Assembly: GCA_030151865.1 (NCBI GenBank) | Contig: JASLCK010000345.1 | Span: 1-15,027, forward strand | Length of the DNA stretch: 15,027 bases | From: Rhodospirillaceae bacterium | Lineage (GTDB): Bacteria; Pseudomonadota; Alphaproteobacteria; Rhodospirillales; Magnetospirillaceae | Direction: 5' to 3' | Shown: positions 12,647 to 15,027 of the stretch, one piece after another | Position numbering within the stretch: position 1 is the first letter of the stretch | How the letters are laid out: each line of letters opens with the position of its first letter | Made by a program: the position numbers and the translations under genes | The notes under the pieces: model-generated | Seen by the model: the letters and a program-made list of their open reading frames with translations, nothing else | The model's database searches: none | Told to the model about the DNA's origin: nothing

Positions 12647-15027
12647 ATGACCAAGATTTCTTCGCACCAGTTGCGTTTGCGTTCGGCCCGTTTGCGCCCG
12701 GTGATCCTGGCGTTGGAGCCGCGCATGATGTTTGATGGTGCCGCTGCTGTTGATGCGTCCCATGCGGTCCTGGCCGCCGCCAAGGCAAGCGATGCGTCCC
12801 ATCATGACGCCGCCCCGCAGGATTCCGCCGTCAAGGCCGCAACATCCAGCGTTGCGCCGGAAACGCCGACAGCAACGGCGCAAACCTCTGGGGCAGGTGA
12901 CAGCAGCGGCCGCGTGGTGGTGGTCGATTCCCGTGTCCCCGACGCCGCGACATTGCTGAACGGACTGCCCCCCGGCACCGAGGTGATTTATATCGACCGA
13001 GGCTCGGACGGGTTGACGCAATTGTCCCAAGCCTTACAGGGGCGGACCAATCTGAGTTCCATCAGCATTCTGGCCGAAGGGTCGGATGGCAATTTCTGGC
13101 TGGGAAACAGCTTTGTCACCAAGGATGCCCTGGATAGCCATGTTCAGGATTTAAAGGCCATCGGCGCGGCCTTGAAGCCGGGCGGCGATCTTTTGGTTTA
13201 TTCCTGCAATCTGGCCGCGGATGCCGATGGGGTTGCCTTTGTCGATCATTTGGCCGACCTGACTGGGGCAACGGTTGGCGCTTCTTCCAACCGCACGGGT
13301 AGTGCCGCGTTCGGCGGCGATTGGACGCTGGAGATATCAACCGGCAGCATCGAGGACACCCGTCCGTTTTCCGATGCGGCGATCTCGGCCTGGAACCATG
13401 ATCTGTCCACCATCACCGTAACCAACAACAACGATAGCGGGACCGGATCGCTGCGCAGCGCCCTGAACTCGGCTCAAAACGGCGATACCGTGACTTTCAG
13501 CAGCGGGATGACCATCAATCTGACCAGTGGAGTGCTTTATATCTCGGCCAATATTACCGTCAATGGTGATGTGAATGGTGATGGGACGCCAGATGTTACC
13601 GTAGATGGTCAGTATAAATCTCAGATTTTCTGGATTGGGTCTGGGACTGCAACTAATTTGGGAAATGTTAATATCAATGGTCTTATTATAAAACATGGGT
13701 TAATCAGTGGGTCTGGTTCTGGTTATTATTCTTATAATATTGATGCTTATGGTGCTGGTATTGGGATTCATAATTCAACTGTAACTATTGATCATTCTGT
13801 TATTACGGAAAACTATGCCAGTGGCGGCGGCGGTGCCGCGCGGTATCAGTCGACAGTCTATGCCGGCGGCGGCGGCGGCGGCGGGGTGTTTGGTTCCGGT
13901 GGCGGGAACGGCGGCGACATTTCATCTCAGTATAAGGGGCAATCTGGCGGGAATGGGGTTGGCGGAAATGGCGCGAATGCCGTTGGCGGTATACAGGGCA
14001 CTATTAACGGTGGGGGTGGTTCGACCACGGGCGGTCTTGGGGGGGCGATGCTGGTTTCTCCCTCCTCCTATGGGCAGGGAGGGGGCGGCGGCACAGCGGG
14101 CAACACGTCTGGGGCGCATCCGTCAACGACCACCATCGGCGGCGGCGGCGGTGGGACAAGCGCTTCTAGCAGTTCAGTGCTTGTCCAGTCGGGGGGCAAC
14201 GCAGTCGGGGGGATCTATGTCGACGCCTCTTCTGTTCTGACCCTTATGCGCAGTTCGGTTACCAACAATCTGGGGGCCGGCGGTGGCGGTGGTGGAAATA
14301 GCGATGGCAATAACGCGTCGGGAAGTGGTGGTGCTGGTGTCGGTGGCATTCTGGTGCTGGGGGCGTTGCAGTACGACAGCACGGTCTTTGCCACGGGCCT
14401 GAACAGTACCGATTATGGAAATTACGGGGCCGGCGGTAAACGGGGAACCAACTCGGGCGGATCTTACGGCCAGGATGGTACTGGCGACAATTTGGGGAAG
14501 GAAAACGTTACTCTGTTGAGTGGCGGTACGGCTCAAGCTTTTACTTTGCCTGCGGTCAGTTCGATTGTGCGGACCGGTTCCCAGGTGACCAAGGGCGGGT
14601 CGGGTCTGGATTACACCGTGACCTTCAGTCAGGCGGTCAATGGTGTTACGGCGGATGATTTCCAGGTGGTCAAGGGGGCGGGTGTCAGTGGCACCCCGGT
14701 CATTACCGTGACGGCGGGCGGCGACGGATCCAGCAGCTATACCGTCCATGTTGCCGGTTTGTCGGGCGACGGCTCGGTCGAGTTGGACTTGAACAGCAGC
14801 GGCACCGGCATCGTTGCGACGTCCAACACCAGCCTGCCGATCAATGGGGGCTATACCAGCGGTCAAACTTACACCCTGGACAACACCGCGCCGGTCATCA
14901 CCTCGGTCACGTTGGACAAGTCGGCCTATAAGCTGGGCGACACGGTGACGGTGACGGTCAACACCGCTTATGACGGCAACGGCGCTTATCAGATGTCGGC
15001 CAGCACGGTGGACGGCGTCAGCCTGGG
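12647..15027 (+). CDS. Giant LEPR/DUF4347 surface or secreted protein, 5' part
   Basis: Open without a stop for 793 codons from ATG 12647 to the window end, so the full protein is larger. The N-terminus has LEPRMMFDGAA (23-33), the LEPR-type motif of large repetitive proteins, and no Sec signal. A DUF4347 domain follows (about 89-245, VVVVDSR to WNHDLS, with LLVYSCNLAAD). Next come a right-handed beta-helix start (NNDSGTGSLRSAL, about 258-270), a low-GC segment (about 306-387), a glycine-rich domain (about 391-610, with runs of five to seven Gly) and Ig-like repeats (about 625 onward, e.g. DNTAPVITSVTLDKSAYKLGDTV). The architecture fits a type I-secreted adhesin or biofilm-matrix protein. The export system and C-terminus are outside the window. 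GAGG lies nine bases before the start; the gene follows the sulfotransferase by 11 bp. Confidence 0.88.
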   Translation, partial: MTKISSHQLRLRSARLRPVILALEPRMMFDGAAAVDASHAVLAAAKASDASHHDAAPQDSAVKAATSSVAPETPTATAQTSGAGDSSGRVVVVDSRVPDAATLLNGLPPGTEVIYIDRGSDGLTQLSQALQGRTNLSSISILAEGSDGNFWLGNSFVTKDALDSHVQDLKAIGAALKPGGDLLVYSCNLAADADGVAFVDHLADLTGATVGASSNRTGSAAFGGDWTLEISTGSIEDTRPFSDAAISAWNHDLSTITVTNNNDSGTGSLRSALNSAQNGDTVTFSSGMTINLTSGVLYISANITVNGDVNGDGTPDVTVDGQYKSQIFWIGSGTATNLGNVNINGLIIKHGLISGSGSGYYSYNIDAYGAGIGIHNSTVTIDHSVITENYASGGGGAARYQSTVYAGGGGGGGVFGSGGGNGGDISSQYKGQSGGNGVGGNGANAVGGIQGTINGGGGSTTGGLGGAMLVSPSSYGQGGGGGTAGNTSGAHPSTTTIGGGGGGTSASSSSVLVQSGGNAVGGIYVDASSVLTLMRSSVTNNLGAGGGGGGNSDGNNASGSGGAGVGGILVLGALQYDSTVFATGLNSTDYGNYGAGGKRGTNSGGSYGQDGTGDNLGKENVTLLSGGTAQAFTLPAVSSIVRTGSQVTKGGSGLDYTVTFSQAVNGVTADDFQVVKGAGVSGTPVITVTAGGDGSSSYTVHVAGLSGDGSVELDLNSSGTGIVATSNTSLPINGGYTSGQTYTLDNTAPVITSVTLDKSAYKLGDTVTVTVNTAYDGNGAYQMSASTVDGVSL
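13562..13808 (+). other. Low-GC segment inside the giant-protein gene
   Basis: A hand count gives 61 G/C of 180 bases (34%) over 13621-13800, against 35 of 60 (58%) over 13201-13260. Codons here end mainly in T or A (GAT, GGT, TAT, ATT, ATA, AAA, TTA) and the frame stays open. The encoded residues (about 306-387) belong to the beta-helix region. This suggests a segment acquired by recombination, or unusual local selection. Confidence 0.7.

Noticed and set aside
13788..14866. Alternative frames on both strands over the glycine-rich region
   Set aside because: The frame from 12647 stays open through the whole region and carries the domain pattern; the others are by-products of GGC/GGT repeats.

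Overview
The window looks like chromosomal DNA of a free-living alphaproteobacterium, probably a Rhodospirillales member of the Magnetospirillum type. This is inference: it rests on GC-rich coding sequence, long antisense open frames typical of high-GC genomes, and the gene content (DctB/DctD-type signalling, YeeE/YedE half-transporters, several cyclic-di-GMP proteins, a giant DUF4347 surface protein). No 16S, tRNA, insertion sequence or CRISPR array was seen.

Left part (1-5941, all minus strand): a degenerate EAL-domain protein, a DctB-type sensor kinase and a DctD-type sigma-54 activator form a compact run that reads towards a KgtP-type 2-oxoglutarate/proton symporter cut by the window edge. 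The 200 bp between activator and transporter hold a near-consensus -24/-12 sigma-54 promoter, an IHF-like site and two copies of a 16-bp dyad 33 bp apart. This is the layout expected for transporter control by the neighbouring two-component system.

Middle (6074-10376): a GAF/HD-GYP phosphodiesterase is divergent from the EAL-like gene. A two-gene YeeE/YedE-type transporter (minus strand) is divergent from a small secreted Cys/His protein (plus strand), with AT-rich and GC-rich dyads between them. After a strong hairpin terminator comes a periplasmic solute-binding/GGDEF diguanylate cyclase with an intact inhibitory I-site. So within about 5.6 kb there is a predicted c-di-GMP synthase, a predicted hydrolase and a probably inactive EAL protein.

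Right part (10381-15027): a THUMP-type RNA methyltransferase lies on the minus strand. It is followed by a 305-bp gap with a nested inverted repeat, then a plus-strand pair: a sulfotransferase and, 11 bp later, the start of a very large surface protein (LEPR motif, DUF4347, beta-helix, glycine-rich domain, Ig-like repeats) that runs off the window. The sulfotransferase/giant-protein pair and the kgtP regulatory region are the most interesting parts.
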